A DNA stretch of 64,000 nt. Source: Congeria kusceri. Taxonomy: Eukaryota; Mollusca; Bivalvia; Myida; Dreissenidae. Made by a program: the position numbers and the translations under genes. The notes under the pieces were generated by a model. It was given only the letters and a program-made list of their open reading frames with translations. It was not told the DNA's origin and ran no database searches. Every line of letters starts with the position of its first letter. Positions within the stretch are counted from its first letter, which is position 1. Location of the stretch: positions 620,001 to 684,000 of the forward strand of contig JAPFQT010000089.1 in assembly GCA_027627225.1 (NCBI GenBank), in the 5' to 3' direction. Shown piece after piece: positions 1 through 10,740 of this stretch.

Positions 1-690
1 GGGGGGGGGGGGATATAGGAGTGACCTTGTCGGTCTGTCGGTCAGTCGGTCTGTCGGAATGTTGTTTTTTTGGTTTCCTGATGATAACTCAAGAATGGCT
101 TGACATATTCAAATAATTCTTGGTATAAATATGTAGCATTACAAAATACGGGTTAAGTTCGACTTTGGTAACAAACCACTTAAATTAGCAAGAGTTATGG
201 CCCTTTTGTTACTTAAATTCCCTATAAACATGGTTTCCTGATGATAACTCAACAATGACTTGACGTATGTAAATAATTATTGGTACATATGTGTAGCATC
301 ATAAAATACAGGAGGTCAAGTTGGACTGTGGTTACAAACCACTAAATATTGACACAGTTATGGCCCCTTTTTGATTTAAATTCCCGGAAAACATGGTTTC
401 CGGACAATAACTCATGAAAGGTTTCACATTTTTAAATTATTTTTAGTACATAGGTGTAACATCATAAAATGCAAATCAAGTTCAATTTTGATTACAAACC
501 ACTAAATGTTGACTGAGTTATGGTTCCTAATCAAATTACATTTTTCCAAATGCACTGTTAAACATTCACAAATTAAAATATTATCTCTGTGTCCATTTCT
601 TTCGAAAGGATGCCATAGTTTTGTGGCCATGCATTATTGTGGGGGTATATCCGTCACTCATGTAATTGCACTGTTAATCACAGTGAACTG
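1..690. repeat. Three degenerate tandem repeats of about 160 bp
   Basis: The phrase 'ggtttcctgatgataactca' recurs near 72 and 229, and a variant near 393. Each is followed by similar phrases: 'gtagcatcataaaatac', 'ggttacaaaccact', 'agttatggcccctttt'. The same block is carried into the second copy (about 11430-12120) and the third (about 18650-19330). It is intronic satellite-like DNA with no coding potential that I can support. Confidence 0.75.
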
Positions 691-2032
691 ATACTCTGAA
701 ATTCTTGTCAAGGTTCACTTTGCAAACTATAATTCAACCATTCAGTATAGACTTGTGAATGTAATACAGTCGTGGTAAGATGTTTATTGAACTCGTTAAC
801 TTACTAAACCGAGGAGATAATTTAAGAACTATTTCAAGTGCTAAGATATGATTATGCTATTTGGCCAGAGTTCCCATATGACAGGCCACTTTGTTTAAAC
901 TATAAACACTTCTCTACCAAAGTTGATGTAGATATATTGTTTATATTTTGTCTAATCGTAACTATTGAATATGTGTACACAAAACTGATCCTTCAAATGT
1001 ATTCGTAATATGAAAAATCGAGTAACATAATAGGTATTTCTGTGATCTCTAAACGATTGCAGTATTCATTGTATTAATAAAATAACCTACTACATTATTA
1101 TTTATAAGGGTTACAAAATAATGATTTGTTTGTCAGGCAGCGCCGCAACGTTTTTTTTTATGGCCGCCACGAATTTGATTTAATGTCAAAAAAAAATTAT
1201 AAACTATTTTTGACGATCGCGCCCAGGTTTTAAAGTATTGAGCAGTCCAGAAATATGTTAACAAAAATAAAACTTTGCAGAAAGTGTTTCTAATGTGCAC
1301 TTTTCCGAACAAAATACAAAAACCGCATTGAAATATGTGAATGATTAACAATTTGCCAACTTGCTATCGTCTTTTTTGTGTATGCGATAACTGGTGATGA
1401 CTCTGGAGTCTGAAGTAAACAAGCATATACATTATAATATATTCCGTTCGTACCAAGTGCTTTTGAACAACGCCTTTCGTAAACAATATAGAGATTGGTG
1501 GAGATTTCGGTTTTTTCAGTAACTTTGTTCCTGTCTAATTTAATTATATAAATTGGATATGCACAAATTGTGAAATACCGTGTAAATTTTGAAAAAAAGT
1601 CATATTCGATTGGGAGCCTTTATAAATATCGTCGATTTAAACTTTTGTTTCGTAGACGATTTTGCTCGTGTAATAGCATTCCATATTTTTTGAAGAAAAT
1701 CTGTGTCTTAGAAGTCCTATTGAAACAAACGAAAATGCCAGCTGCTTTGACAAGTGTTGATTTTCCTGTCCAAATATTATTGGTGATTTATTGCAAATAT
1801 AATTCCTATTTTAGACAGTTATAAAAATCTGAATGACGAAAAGTTACATTCTATAAATAGAAATACTTAAATGCTGATGGTATATCAATTTGAAGGCACT
1901 TATGTTAATTATGAACATTCAAAATGATTGTCTTTTTACGTCAGCTTGCATAAATGACCGTTTGTGATTAATAAATCTATATTCAGAATTTTATAAAAAT
2001 TGATGCTTATTTTGTTATTAAAACTTAAAATT

Positions 2033-2300
2033 GTCTTTAATCTGTACTTATTTACTTGTTTTATTAAGCCATCACATAGTGCCAATAAAAAAGAGTAGGA
2101 AAATAATACTTGAATAAAAAAATAATTCGCCCTCCCTCCTGATTTTTTGGAAAAAGTGCATGAGAACAATTCATTATTGTTTAAGCCTATTCTGTACTTA
2201 TTTACTTGTTTTATTAAGCCATCACATAGTGCCAATAAAAAAGAGTAGGAAAAAAATACTTCAATGAGAAAAAATTCGCCCTCCCGCCTGATTGTTTGGA
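2033..2300. repeat. Direct duplication of about 150 bp inside the intron
   Basis: 'ctgtacttatttacttgttt' occurs near 2041 and again near 2191. Each is followed by about 100 bp of nearly the same sequence, ending in 'attcgccctccc'. The pair is preserved near 13467/13617 and, more diverged, near 20675/20825, so it predates duplication of the module. Confidence 0.8.
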
Positions 2301-2830
2301 AAAAGTGCCCGAGAAACAATTCATACATTTTTTTAGCCTAATGGTATTTTTAAAAATGTTTCGTACTTTAAAGTCTTCGTTTTCCCCGATTCTTATCTGA
2401 AAACTTAATGCAAATTGCATGGCTATCTCGTATTTTAGGTTTAGGTGGAGTACAGCAAGGGGTCGTTTCAGAACAGAATGGGGAAATCCAAACACTTGGT
2501 AGGTAAATGCGCTAGAGTATCATACACGACCACACTTGAATAATGTTGCTTTCTTCGACTTTCTTTCATGTTGCGGGTTTTTATAAGTATCCGTCTGGCA
2601 ATATTCGTTCGTTTTGTGTTTTCTTTTTCTTTAAATAAATAAACTGAAACACAATGAATGTAAAAAAGTAAGTTTGTTCCCTCTCTCATTGACTGTCTAA
2701 TAACCTAAGAAACCTTTATATCAAGCTGTTAAGGTAGAAGAAAAAAGAAACTCACTGATTCAATTCCTTTATACTCTGATCTTACCGAAATTACCATAAT
2801 TTGGCACAAATTTATATCTATAGAATAATG

Positions 2831-2880
2831 TAATAATAATAATAATAATAATAATTATTATTATTATTATTATTACTATT
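2831..2880. repeat. AAT/ATT microsatellite with dyad symmetry
   Basis: A run of AAT units turns into a run of ATT units, which gives a self-complementary tract. The same tract is at about 14257-14306 and about 21499-21532 with different repeat numbers, as expected for microsatellite slippage after the module was duplicated. Confidence 0.9.
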
Positions 2881-2999
2881 AAAAATATATGTAAATATAT
2901 ATATTGCGGGCTAAGTTTAATTGCAACAAAAAAGCAATGTTCAATATTGTTAGTTCGATTTAGTGCTTGTATTCTGTATTTATTAGTTAATGTTTCTAG

Positions 3000-3038
3000 A
3001 TTGTGGACATGGTGATCCTGTGCATTCCTGTGGTCAAG
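3000..3038 (+). CDS. IAP gene, 39-bp exon (first copy)
   Basis: The exon lies between a 'tttctag' acceptor and an 'aag/gtaatt' donor. With a G supplied by the previous phase-1 exon it reads D-C-G-H-G-D-P-V-H-S-C-G-Q and ends again in phase 1. The BIR exon upstream ends in phase 1 and the UBA-like exon downstream starts in phase 1, so the join is in frame. The copies at 14426-14464 and 21660-21698 are identical in reading. The Cys/His-rich linker has no function I can name. Its conservation in the diverged third copy supports it being a real exon. Confidence 0.6.
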
Positions 3039-4693
3039 GTAATTATCGATTTTTTTTAAATAAAAATCATCACATTATGTAACAATATCAACTATCTAAT
3101 CAACAAGTCAAGCCTTTGAGTCTTTACAAGTCCAATAAACTTTTCAAGCCTTTGAGTGTTTACAAATTCAACCAATGTTTGTATTGTTTAAATTGTACAT
3201 GCATGCAAGATGCATATATTATGTTGTTGGTGGTATTACTTGTACATCAGACATATCCAGGGTTATCACAGGTCTGCCACTTTGCCAGTCGGCTTTGCGG
3301 GGCAGCCATGGAAAGTGGGAGGGGGAGTTTTGTCTACATGTACATGTGCATGGAGTTGCAAGTTTACTTGCAGTGCTTAACCTCGTTGTTGTTTTTTTTG
3401 TGTTTAATGGTTGCTCATGAACAATAGAAGTGTTAGAAGGCATTTGTCTCAAGCAAATATATGGCGGACTATTGGTATCTTGGAGTTACAAAGCCCCAAG
3501 CTGTTGCAGCCCATTGACCTCCCGTTCAAACTTGAGTAGGTATAGCAATCAGTTAAGGTAACATTTTGTTCACTAAGCAATGCGTTCAAGTTTAAAAATA
3601 AAGTTATAAGTAAATACATACAGGCTATACATGCAGTGATATTGTTATTGTAACTGATGAATGTTCTAATCCAATTACGTATATTTGATTTTATATTCGA
3701 CGCGTATTCCTTAACAACTGCACAATTGAAATGATGTAATTATATGTAGCCGCTTATACTATTGTAAATCGTTGCATGCGTATATGAAAGCTACCGATAG
3801 ACGATCGATAAAGTGTAAGGTCATTCACCTATGCGGGTAAACGGGATTTAAAATCGATCGATAAAAGGTTTCACAGTCCTTATAAAATACTGGTGTGAGA
3901 GCGGGAGAGCTGAGGAGCTGTATAAATAACGGAACATAAAGCACATATTTAAAACAGAAGAAGAAAACAAGAAAATATAAACAAACAAACAAATTGATGG
4001 CAGCAAAGTTAGAAACAATTATCTGCCCAACGTATCAATACAAACTTTAGAAATTGAAAGAAATTAGCAAACAAAAAAGATACCAGGTAATGGAAAAAAG
4101 TGAGGTGTAGAATACAGGAAGTATACAGTTGCACGATAAAAGGATAGGATTTACTGTTAGATATCCATATATTGGTATCCTATATAATAACAATATATTA
4201 AAAAATAATAATAACCGTAATATATGACTATTTCGCTTTTTCCTCTCATCAGGTCTGCATCGATGAAGTAAATCATTATTCTATACACTTTTCTTCATTT
4301 CAACACTCTGGAGATAAAGCAGTTATGGGCCGCCTTTTATTACTTTTTATGACGCATTTCGCACTTTTACTAGTTAATCAGATATGAATACCATTTCCAA
4401 CGACACAAACGTTTTGCTGACGTTGTCGATTTCCACCCCAAAACTTCTGTTCCCCGGTCACATTATTGTTTAGTCACATCCACTAAATTGAATCCACGGG
4501 TATTTGCATAAAACTGCACCTAATTTAACACATCATATTATTATTCAAACACAGTCGTACAAAATCACTGGAAATTTAATTAACACACACAACGTGTATT
4601 TTCATTTTTGCCAAGACTCGAAGATAAAATTCTTTCTATCCACCACCAACTAAGTATTCTATATTTATGTTTAATTGTTTTTTATTTATTTAG

Positions 4694-4747
4694 ATGGTTC
4701 CCTGTGTCCCACACACCATGTTTACAGTGACGATGTGTTCCACGTTG
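4694..4747 (+). CDS. IAP gene, 54-bp exon (first copy)
   Basis: A 'tttatttag' acceptor is followed by an open stretch that, with the phase-1 G, reads D-G-S-L-C-P-T-H-H-V-Y-S-D-D-V-F-H-V. It ends at 'gttg/gtgata', again phase 1. The donor is weaker than the others in this gene. The copy in the next module (16121-16174) has the same reading. It would sit between the 39-bp exon and the following BIR exon. The function of this linker is unknown to me. Confidence 0.5.
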
Positions 4748-6063
4748 GTGATACGGATAAAGAAAGAAATCGAGAGACAGCTCTTAAAAGTGACCTTCAG
4801 ACAAACAAAACGAAGAAAGACCATAAAAAAACTGCAGTCTTTTCATTAAAAGTGTATACTATTATCGGAAAACGCATCACGTCAAGCTCGGTATCCTGAA
4901 TGGATTTATACCATTTGTACTGACAACGGCAAAAGGTAACTGACAGTCTTTAACCACATTGGTATAGTAATTTTGCGACATAGTACTAAATATTAAACCG
5001 TGGTTGGTCTCAACATTAACAATACAATATCATACGTAGTCTTTGCAACCTTTTATGTGGTAAAATATTATAGTTAAATAAAATATTGCTTTGCTGAGGT
5101 AATTTATGATACACACGTGCCATTTCCAATGAACATTTTATTTCAAATGATTATATATTTACAATGAAGGCAATCCTTATAAAGTCTTCACCTCATTAAT
5201 AAACTCGATAAACAACTAGGTGAAAATATGCAGCATTATCTAACAGAGGGTTGTTTAAATGAAATAAAGAAGCTATACAAAATCATTTAAGCCAGTTACG
5301 TATTTATTGTTAAGTGTACACAAATAAAACGAAATTTAATGTTTTGTTTCATGCATTTACTAAAAAGGACACGTGTCTTAACAAAACATTTTCCAAACAA
5401 TGACGAGGAAATTAATAGTCAAATTTGTGTCAGTCAAGCATGAATGTTATTCTTTATTGATAATGAATACAGATTAATAAAAAAATATATTAAATTAATC
5501 AAATGGTTTTCTTAATATAGTTGAATACTTTAAAAGAGTGAAATGGCGCAAACATTCTTTATACATGTATTAATTTTTAAGTTTTAAAATATTTTGATAC
5601 TGTTAATGTTTAAAAAAATATATCAATGTATTTTATTCATAGACATTATCATACTAAATACATTACACAATATATTGTAGTTTTCCTTTGTTATTGACAA
5701 ACACTCGAAATGTGTTGACACACACCTATACGTCTATGTGTTGCCATTATGTAAGCAAAACAGTATGCATCTCCAAACTAACAGAACAGAACAGATAGTT
5801 TATATAGACTTGCACCTAGTACATCGTCTTTGTTATAAAGAAACATATAATACAATAAAGGTCATGTGATAACAGGTTAATGCCACAAAATAGAAGCATA
5901 TTATTATTATTATTACATATCAATCCAAAGTATAATAAATTAATTCAGTAAACATACACGTCCAGAAAGTAACAGACAATCATAGTGAGGATGAACATAT
6001 ACAAACACTATTGTTAACACTTAACATAATTGTTAAATTGTTTTCTAAGACAGAGAGCTTCTT

Positions 6064-6470
6064 TTATGTATAATGAGATATTTTTATTAGTTCTTCCCTT
6101 TTACAGAATTTCATGAGTTCTACAAATTTAAATACCGATGGTCTTTTGTAATATTTTGCTTGTAAGTGTTTTTGTTTAATGGTAGAATAACATAAACAAA
6201 TAAGTATACAATGGTATTCGCCTTCAATGTCCCTTGTGTCGAAGCAAATACAATACCTTTCTTCTCGCATTATACGGTTTCTACCAAACGTCCCAGTTTG
6301 GATTCTTAAAGGGTGTACATAGAGTCTGAGTCTACTTCAATAAAATCTTAAACTTTTAGGCAGTATATCTAAGTGCGTTTCATATGCAAATATAAGTTTA
6401 TATTCTTTATATAACATCGGAACTGGAATTTGCAATGACATAAACCACTCTTCATTAATAAAATCAATTA
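6064..6470 (-). pseudogene. Fragment of a LINE reverse-transcriptase ORF, C-terminal end
   Basis: Minus-strand frames between 6064 and about 6470 read like the C-terminal region of animal LINE ORF2 proteins: a stretch with L-P-K-S-L-R-F-Y, then R-I-Q-T-G and R-E-E-R-Y-C-I-C, then I-E-G-E-Y-H and a K-Y-Y-K-R-P-S segment. Stops and frame changes interrupt it, so it is dead. It lies immediately upstream of the BIR exon in both full modules (second copy 17490-17896), so it was there before the duplication. Confidence 0.65.
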
Positions 6471-6567
6471 CACCAAAAAATGATTTTTCATAAACACATT
6501 AACACAGTTATAGTTTTCAAACACATAGGAACAACCGAAGTCATTCAAGAGTTTCTTCACATTACAG

Positions 6568-6997
6568 GAAGAACAATAATTTTACCAAGTCGCTCGGATG
6601 AAAACTCTTTGATCTTGCAAATTGTTGATGCTCCACAATCGAAAAACATGGTTTATTGGGACAAAAAGATGACAAATGAGCTACACAAAGCCATATGGCT
6701 GCCTATTACCCAGCAACCAAATTTGGACAACATAAATGTGTATTATACTTTCGAATCTTTGAGTCTAATAATCAAACAGATTGCAGAAGGTCAGTCACCC
6801 GGACCTCAGGTTACCATGAGGTATGAACTGCTACGCTTTGGCACCTTCAAAACCTACCCAACAGATAACAAGCCTTTTATGAGAAAATATGCAGCTGCAG
6901 GATTTTACTATGCCGATGACGGTGATGGTGTTGTGTGCTACTGTTGCGGCATAGTTCGTTATGGGTGGGTGGAGGAAGATGATCCAATGGAGATACA
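6568..6997 (+). pseudogene. BIR exon, first copy, 5' part, cut off by a transposon
   Basis: Reads in the same frame as the intact BIR exon at 17994-18548. The best acceptor is 'gtttcttcacattacag'; another possible one is at 6513. The segment contains the start of the BIR fold: R-Y-E-L-L-R-F-G-T-F, A-A-A-G-F-Y-Y and V-V-C-Y-C-C-G, with the first two zinc-binding Cys. It stops after D-D-P-M-E-I because the transposon begins; the frame then meets a stop at 7013. The His and last Cys of the zinc site lie 4.2 kb downstream (11211-11335). Unless the insertion is spliced out, this copy cannot make a BIR domain. Confidence 0.85.
6994..6997. other. Target-site duplication TACA, left
   Basis: TACA here and at 11207-11210 flank the 4.2-kb insertion. 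The uninterrupted second module has a single TACA in 'ggagatacataaacaaatg' (near 18417), which is the empty target site. This fixes the insertion ends. Confidence 0.85.
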
Positions 6998-7468
6998 GGT
7001 CACAATATACTAAAAGATTTCCTTAACAAATTCAATGTAAAAGCAATAAATTCCACAAAAAATAAACTCAACATTTTGCGCGTAGAGACCCTCATAACCA
7101 TACCTTTTCTTAAAGAGCATTCCGAGCCGAATTGATTTAGACAATAAAAAAGATAGGTCATGTGATATGTAAGAAAGAACTCGACGCGAATCAAAGTTCA
7201 CTGTTTTACGGCCATCTTTTTACCGGCTACTCTCCAGTTGAAGGTATACTGCCAACTGTCAAAGTCTCGTCATGTAGTCTCCAACCTTCAAGCGAAACAG
7301 TGAATTTTTAGTACACAACAATGTTTTTCCTACCACACGTACAAAGAAATATTCAAAAATAAAGTCATGGCAAGTGACTATACAGAAAATTGTGTCTTCA
7401 AATAAATGGTGTTGATTTATTTAGAGAGTATAGCATTGCACACCTGAAATATTTAGTATACTGTAACC
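6998..7468. mobile_element. Left terminal element, MITE-like
   Basis: About 470 bp, starting GGTCACAATATACT and ending AGTATACTGTAACC, so it has inverted termini of its own. It is nearly identical to 10741-11206. It is not followed by TACA on its inner side, so it did not insert here independently as a MITE with the same target duplication. The short minus-strand open frames in it are alike in both copies only because the DNA is the same. A diverged relative stands alone at about 59896-60353. Confidence 0.8.
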
Positions 7469-8185
7469 TATAAGAGAAATTTGTTCTCATTAAAATTAGT
7501 TTTTCTTGCATATAATTATCTTCCCATGCATATTGCACCAATATATTAAGTTTGGCTTGTATATCTGTCCATTTGGCCATTTTATTTCATATTTTCAAAC
7601 ACAGGTGATTTTGGTCGGAAGCCGGTGATTTCAAGCGTCTTGAAGCTTAAATGTCCCTCTAACAATTAAAGCTGATATTTGCAATATTTGTGACAAAATA
7701 CCCAAACAAACCAAACAAACATGTATGGGGGGCTTATATGGGGTGAGGAGAGAATGACTTTGTTAGATATTTTTACTCTAAGTCATTTTGATAATGTATT
7801 TTTTGTGTATTTTTAAAAAAAAATCACCCAAAAAATGTAAATTTAATAGAAAAAAAATTCCAATTTCATCCAAGACAATTGACAAATTAGTCACAATGGG
7901 AGATCAAAGATACTTTGAAGTGTAGAAATCAATCAGCTTCCAGTAATTGCTTGTTTCAAACCAATAAAGTGTAAAATCTTTAAAGCACCTTGTTTGTCGC
8001 AGCCTCTTTAATTACAGGCCACCAATTATATATTCTAGTATATATGTCATGAGTGCCTTTAAACTGCAGCAGGTGGTCAATTTGCATTGCCTGCTCACAT
8101 TTAGAGGTTTAAGGGAATACAAAATTGCATATTTTGGGCACAAAATAAGTACTTTTACTTTTTTTAAGGTGGCAATCTGGTCAAA
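7469..8185. other. Transposon interior, non-coding leader
   Basis: AT-rich sequence between the left terminal element and the transposase ORF. It presumably contains the transposase promoter, but I see no clear TATA box or other signal that I can defend. It shows no inverted similarity to the sequence just inside the right terminal element, so the interior has no separate terminal repeats that I can detect. Confidence 0.5.
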
Positions 8186-10094
8186 ATGGGGTTCATAACC
8201 AAGCAAAAGAAAAAGTTGCTCAATGTTGGTTTTAAACGAGGTGGGACTAGTCCGGTGAAGGGGAAAAAACATAATTATGAAAGAAGGTCAAATTCCAACA
8301 CAACCTATGTAAGGTTAGAAAGGTCATCCTTTGAAGCACGGGTAGCTTACAATGACAAGGTTCTTACTTTTCGGGATGTAGACGGCTCTCAAACCCCAGC
8401 TAAGCCCTTGCGTCCGAGAGCGAACAAGATTCGCTATGTAGACCTGTTACGGGTTCCTGCTCCATCAAAAGTCCATCCCGACTTACTTACGAACAAGGTC
8501 TATGTCCCTGCCCTACTCCAGTCTATGATGTCCTCTGAAAATAGAAAGCATAGGTTAAGAAGTTATAAATGTAGGGGCGACTTGGTAATTGACGGCAGTG
8601 CTTCCATAAAGTGGGGCTTAGGCTGGGAGGAAAGGTTAAAATGTACAAGATGCAGATATGTAGGCAAGCATTATAAGCTTTACAATGAGGTTCCATCAAG
8701 TACCAGGGGCAGAAAGGCAGCTCAGATCAATGTAGGCTTCCAAATAGGTGTTGCAAGTACTTCTATTGGGAACACAGGTTCCCGCAGAATTCTCAACACA
8801 ACCAATATCATTGCTCCGTCTCCACTTGCTATGCAAAAACAAGCAAATAAGGTCAATACTGCCCTTAAATCCCTAAATGAGAGAAGCATGTACCAGATTA
8901 GAGAAAACTTAGTTGCTGAAAATGCCAAAATTGGTCAAAAAGATCCCTATTTTTAACTCTGACGCGACACCCTTTCAAGCCGGAACTATTGCCATAAGCA
9001 CTATGTGTGAAAACAATACCAGAAACAAGCAAATTGTAGGGGTACAAGTAGCAAATAAACTATGCAGGACTGCATCAATGCTTAGGAATAAGGGTAAACC
9101 TGTTCAGTGCCCCAATCATAGGGGGCATTGTTCTGCAAATGTTTCAGAGAGGGAACCAATAGGTGATGAAGGCAAATGGAATAGGTTGTTAGGTGACCAG
9201 ATCTCTAAGGACATCAAAATAGCAAATTTCACTTGTGATGGGGACAGTAGGGCATTCCAAGGTGTTCGTAACTCTCACGGTCACAATGTGGGTCATCTTA
9301 AGGATCTGAGGCACCTAGGCAACTCGCTGAAGCGCGAGCTCAACAAAGCGCCTTTCTCAAAGGGCATGCTCAAGGGTCATTCCAAGTCTAATATCAGGAG
9401 TCGGTTCGCTCTCTCGGTCAAAGCTAGGTGTATGGCTGAGCTTAAAGCTGCCCACAATAAACACCAGGGTGACATCAAGGTTCTAAAGAAGGTCATGGTT
9501 GATGTAATCGCAACCATTGTTCTATGCTTCAGTGGTTACTGCGGTACTCATTGTGCAAAGTACAGTTATGTCTGTGCTGGTACAAATAGGCAAGCTAAGA
9601 ATTTCATGCCAGACAATGTCAAGGTTAAAATGGTTGACAGTGACCAACAAGTCCTTAAAAAATGCATTTTAGGTCCAGCTGCTCTTGACGCTACCAAACT
9701 TTTAACCACAACCCAAAAAAGTGAAGCAGTAAACAGGTCGTACCAAGCTGTCAATCCTAAAACTGTGACTTTCTCACGCAACTGTGTAGGTCGAATTCAC
9801 GGGCAGGTTCACAAATTAAACAATGGCTATGCTGACTCTGTAATTGCAAAAACCACTGAACTAAATGCTAACCTTACCCAGGGGTCAAAGATTATTAAGC
9901 AGATAGCATATGAGGACCGCAACGACCTTAACCGAAAGCAAACATCCACTACCAACAAAGCACGAGCTTTACGTGCCAGGACGCGGAATTATCGATACAA
10001 ACTGCATGAGGAATTACACTACGGCAAGGGCATGAGTGACCCCAAACCTGATTATGACAGTCTTCCACACCTTAAGCATCATAAATATGCTTAG
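8186..10094 (+). pseudogene. Putative transposase (Mutator/DDE-like family), broken by one frameshift
   Basis: Two overlapping frames (256 codons, 8186-8956; 393 codons, 8913-10094) read as one protein of roughly 630 residues with a single one-base frame change around 8940-8955, a stretch with A and T homopolymers. The N-terminal part is basic and holds C-x2-C (K-C-T-R-C) in a segment I-D-G-S-A-S-I-K-W-G-L-G-W. The second part has C-P-N-H-R-G-H-C and T-C-D-G-D-S-R-A-F-Q-G-V, followed by H-L-K-D-L-R-H-L-G-N-S-L-K-R-E-L. A 'DGDS' Asp block after a Cys/His block resembles Mutator-like transposases of invertebrates. Assignment is by memory of the pattern, not a search. It is followed tail-to-tail by the nuclease ORF. 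In its present form it looks inactive unless the shift is read through. Confidence 0.6.
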
Positions 10095-10270
10095 TTGATT
10101 GTGTACCTGATAATAAATTGTTATTATTACCTGTTTTGGCATAAGTGACCTCTAACAAGTGGCCCTCGCGTCAGCATCAGGCGTTCCTCTACCTGAAAAA
10201 GGCAAAAATACCCAATAGAAATAGATATAAAATGAAAAAAAACATGCATTTATGTATTTTAAGTGTATTT
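10095..10270. other. Spacer between convergent transposon genes
   Basis: About 175 bp between the stop of the transposase ORF and the stop of the minus-strand nuclease ORF. The sequence is AT-rich, with 'aataaa'-type signals on both strands ('aataaattg' at 10111, 'gaataaaag' at 10274), which would suit two converging poly(A) sites. This is inference from motif and position only. Confidence 0.4.
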
Positions 10271-10702
10271 CTATGAATAAAAGGAAGTGATAAAGCTTGT
10301 TGTATTCATGTTTTTACCAAATATGCAGGCTGGCTCAGTTCCATGCCCGCTGCACTGTCCGAACTGTAAACATGTCCGCCGTTCCATGTTGGTGGAATGG
10401 GGCTCTATGTTTAAATGTTCAGGCTTAACACACAAGCTATTGTTGCATAAGTGGCTCACAGAGTCCCTGGCGTTCAATTCTGACTTCATGTAGCACATTA
10501 ACGCTACACGGTGAACCAAGTATGTCTCTGATTTTATGTCCGAAGGCAATTTAGCCCTCATTCGGCCATAATAGGGTAAAGAACTATTTGAAATACAATC
10601 ATTCCAGATCAAACAATCTGAATTGATGCATTTAATGCTCTTATTTTCTACTCTTTTGCTCAGAAATGACCAAAAATCTGCTTTCTCATCCATATTTTGC
10701 AC
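10271..10702 (-). CDS. I-PpoI-like His-Me finger (zinc-binding loop) endonuclease
   Basis: A complete frame of 143 residues. It has the signature of the zinc-binding-loop homing endonuclease family: V-H-R at 63-65, S-H-L-C at 83-86, C91, P-E-H-L at 94-97, N105 with R108-R109, C111, C117, H120 and C126. By analogy with I-PpoI, His84 of SHLC would be the catalytic base and Asn105 the metal ligand, with Cys/His residues forming structural zinc sites. No N-terminal transit or membrane segment is seen. It is encoded opposite and tail-to-tail to the transposase inside the same 4.2-kb element, so it is probably cargo or a partner in transposition. A role as a self-standing homing enzyme is the alternative. 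The frame is intact, unlike its neighbour. Confidence 0.75.
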   Translation of the reverse strand: MQNMDEKADFWSFLSKRVENKSIKCINSDCLIWNDCISNSSLPYYGRMRAKLPSDIKSETYLVHRVALMCYMKSELNARDSVSHLCNNSLCVKPEHLNIEPHSTNMERRTCLQFGQCSGHGTEPACIFGKNMNTTSFITSFYS

Positions 10703-10740
10703 TTGCAGACGATATTTTATTTTAACCCAAAGTCAGTTTA
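10703..10740. other. Short leader upstream of the nuclease ORF
   Basis: Only 38 bp separate the nuclease start codon (10702, minus strand) from the right terminal element. Its promoter would therefore lie inside the terminal element itself, which could have been a useful source of transcription for cargo. No motif proves this. Confidence 0.35.

Larger units (their letters stand above)
1..3514 (+). repeat. Partial first copy of the 7.2-kb IAP module (right half)
   Basis: This stretch is about 99 percent identical by eye to 11417-14940 and more loosely matches 18630-22133. It starts at the G-run that lies just downstream of the BIR exon in the later copies, so another BIR exon probably lies just upstream of the window. 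It contains one small exon (3000-3038). The rest is intron: three degenerate repeats of about 160 bp (1-690), an internal direct duplication of about 150 bp (near 2039 and 2190) and an AAT/ATT microsatellite. The open frames in it are short and look non-coding. Confidence 0.85.

Noticed and set aside
506..691. 61-codon frame conserved in three module copies (also 11931-12116 and 19140-19325)
   Set aside because: Conserved because the modules are recent duplicates. It lies in the 160-bp repeat block, has no domain or splice context, and its repeats elsewhere are not open.
1936..2495. Overlapping minus-strand frames with an internal repeat (also 13362-13921)
   Set aside because: They cover the 150-bp direct duplication, are rich in Phe and Leu from T-rich DNA, and are broken in the diverged third copy.
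3116..3452. Frames of 77-103 codons on both strands near the 39-bp exon
   Set aside because: Overlapping frames on both strands in the same DNA, no recognisable motif. The third copy keeps them only partly.
4675..4899. 74-codon frame containing the 54-bp exon
   Set aside because: The part beyond 4747 is frameshifted in the next module (one base fewer near 16215), so only the short exon is supported.
7000..7201. Pair of 63/64-codon minus frames repeated at 10743-10944
   Set aside because: Identical because the DNA is the terminal repeat of the transposon. The diverged solo copy at 59896-60353 does not keep the frame.
9566..9781. Minus frame opposite the transposase
   Set aside because: Shadow of the transposase coding strand.
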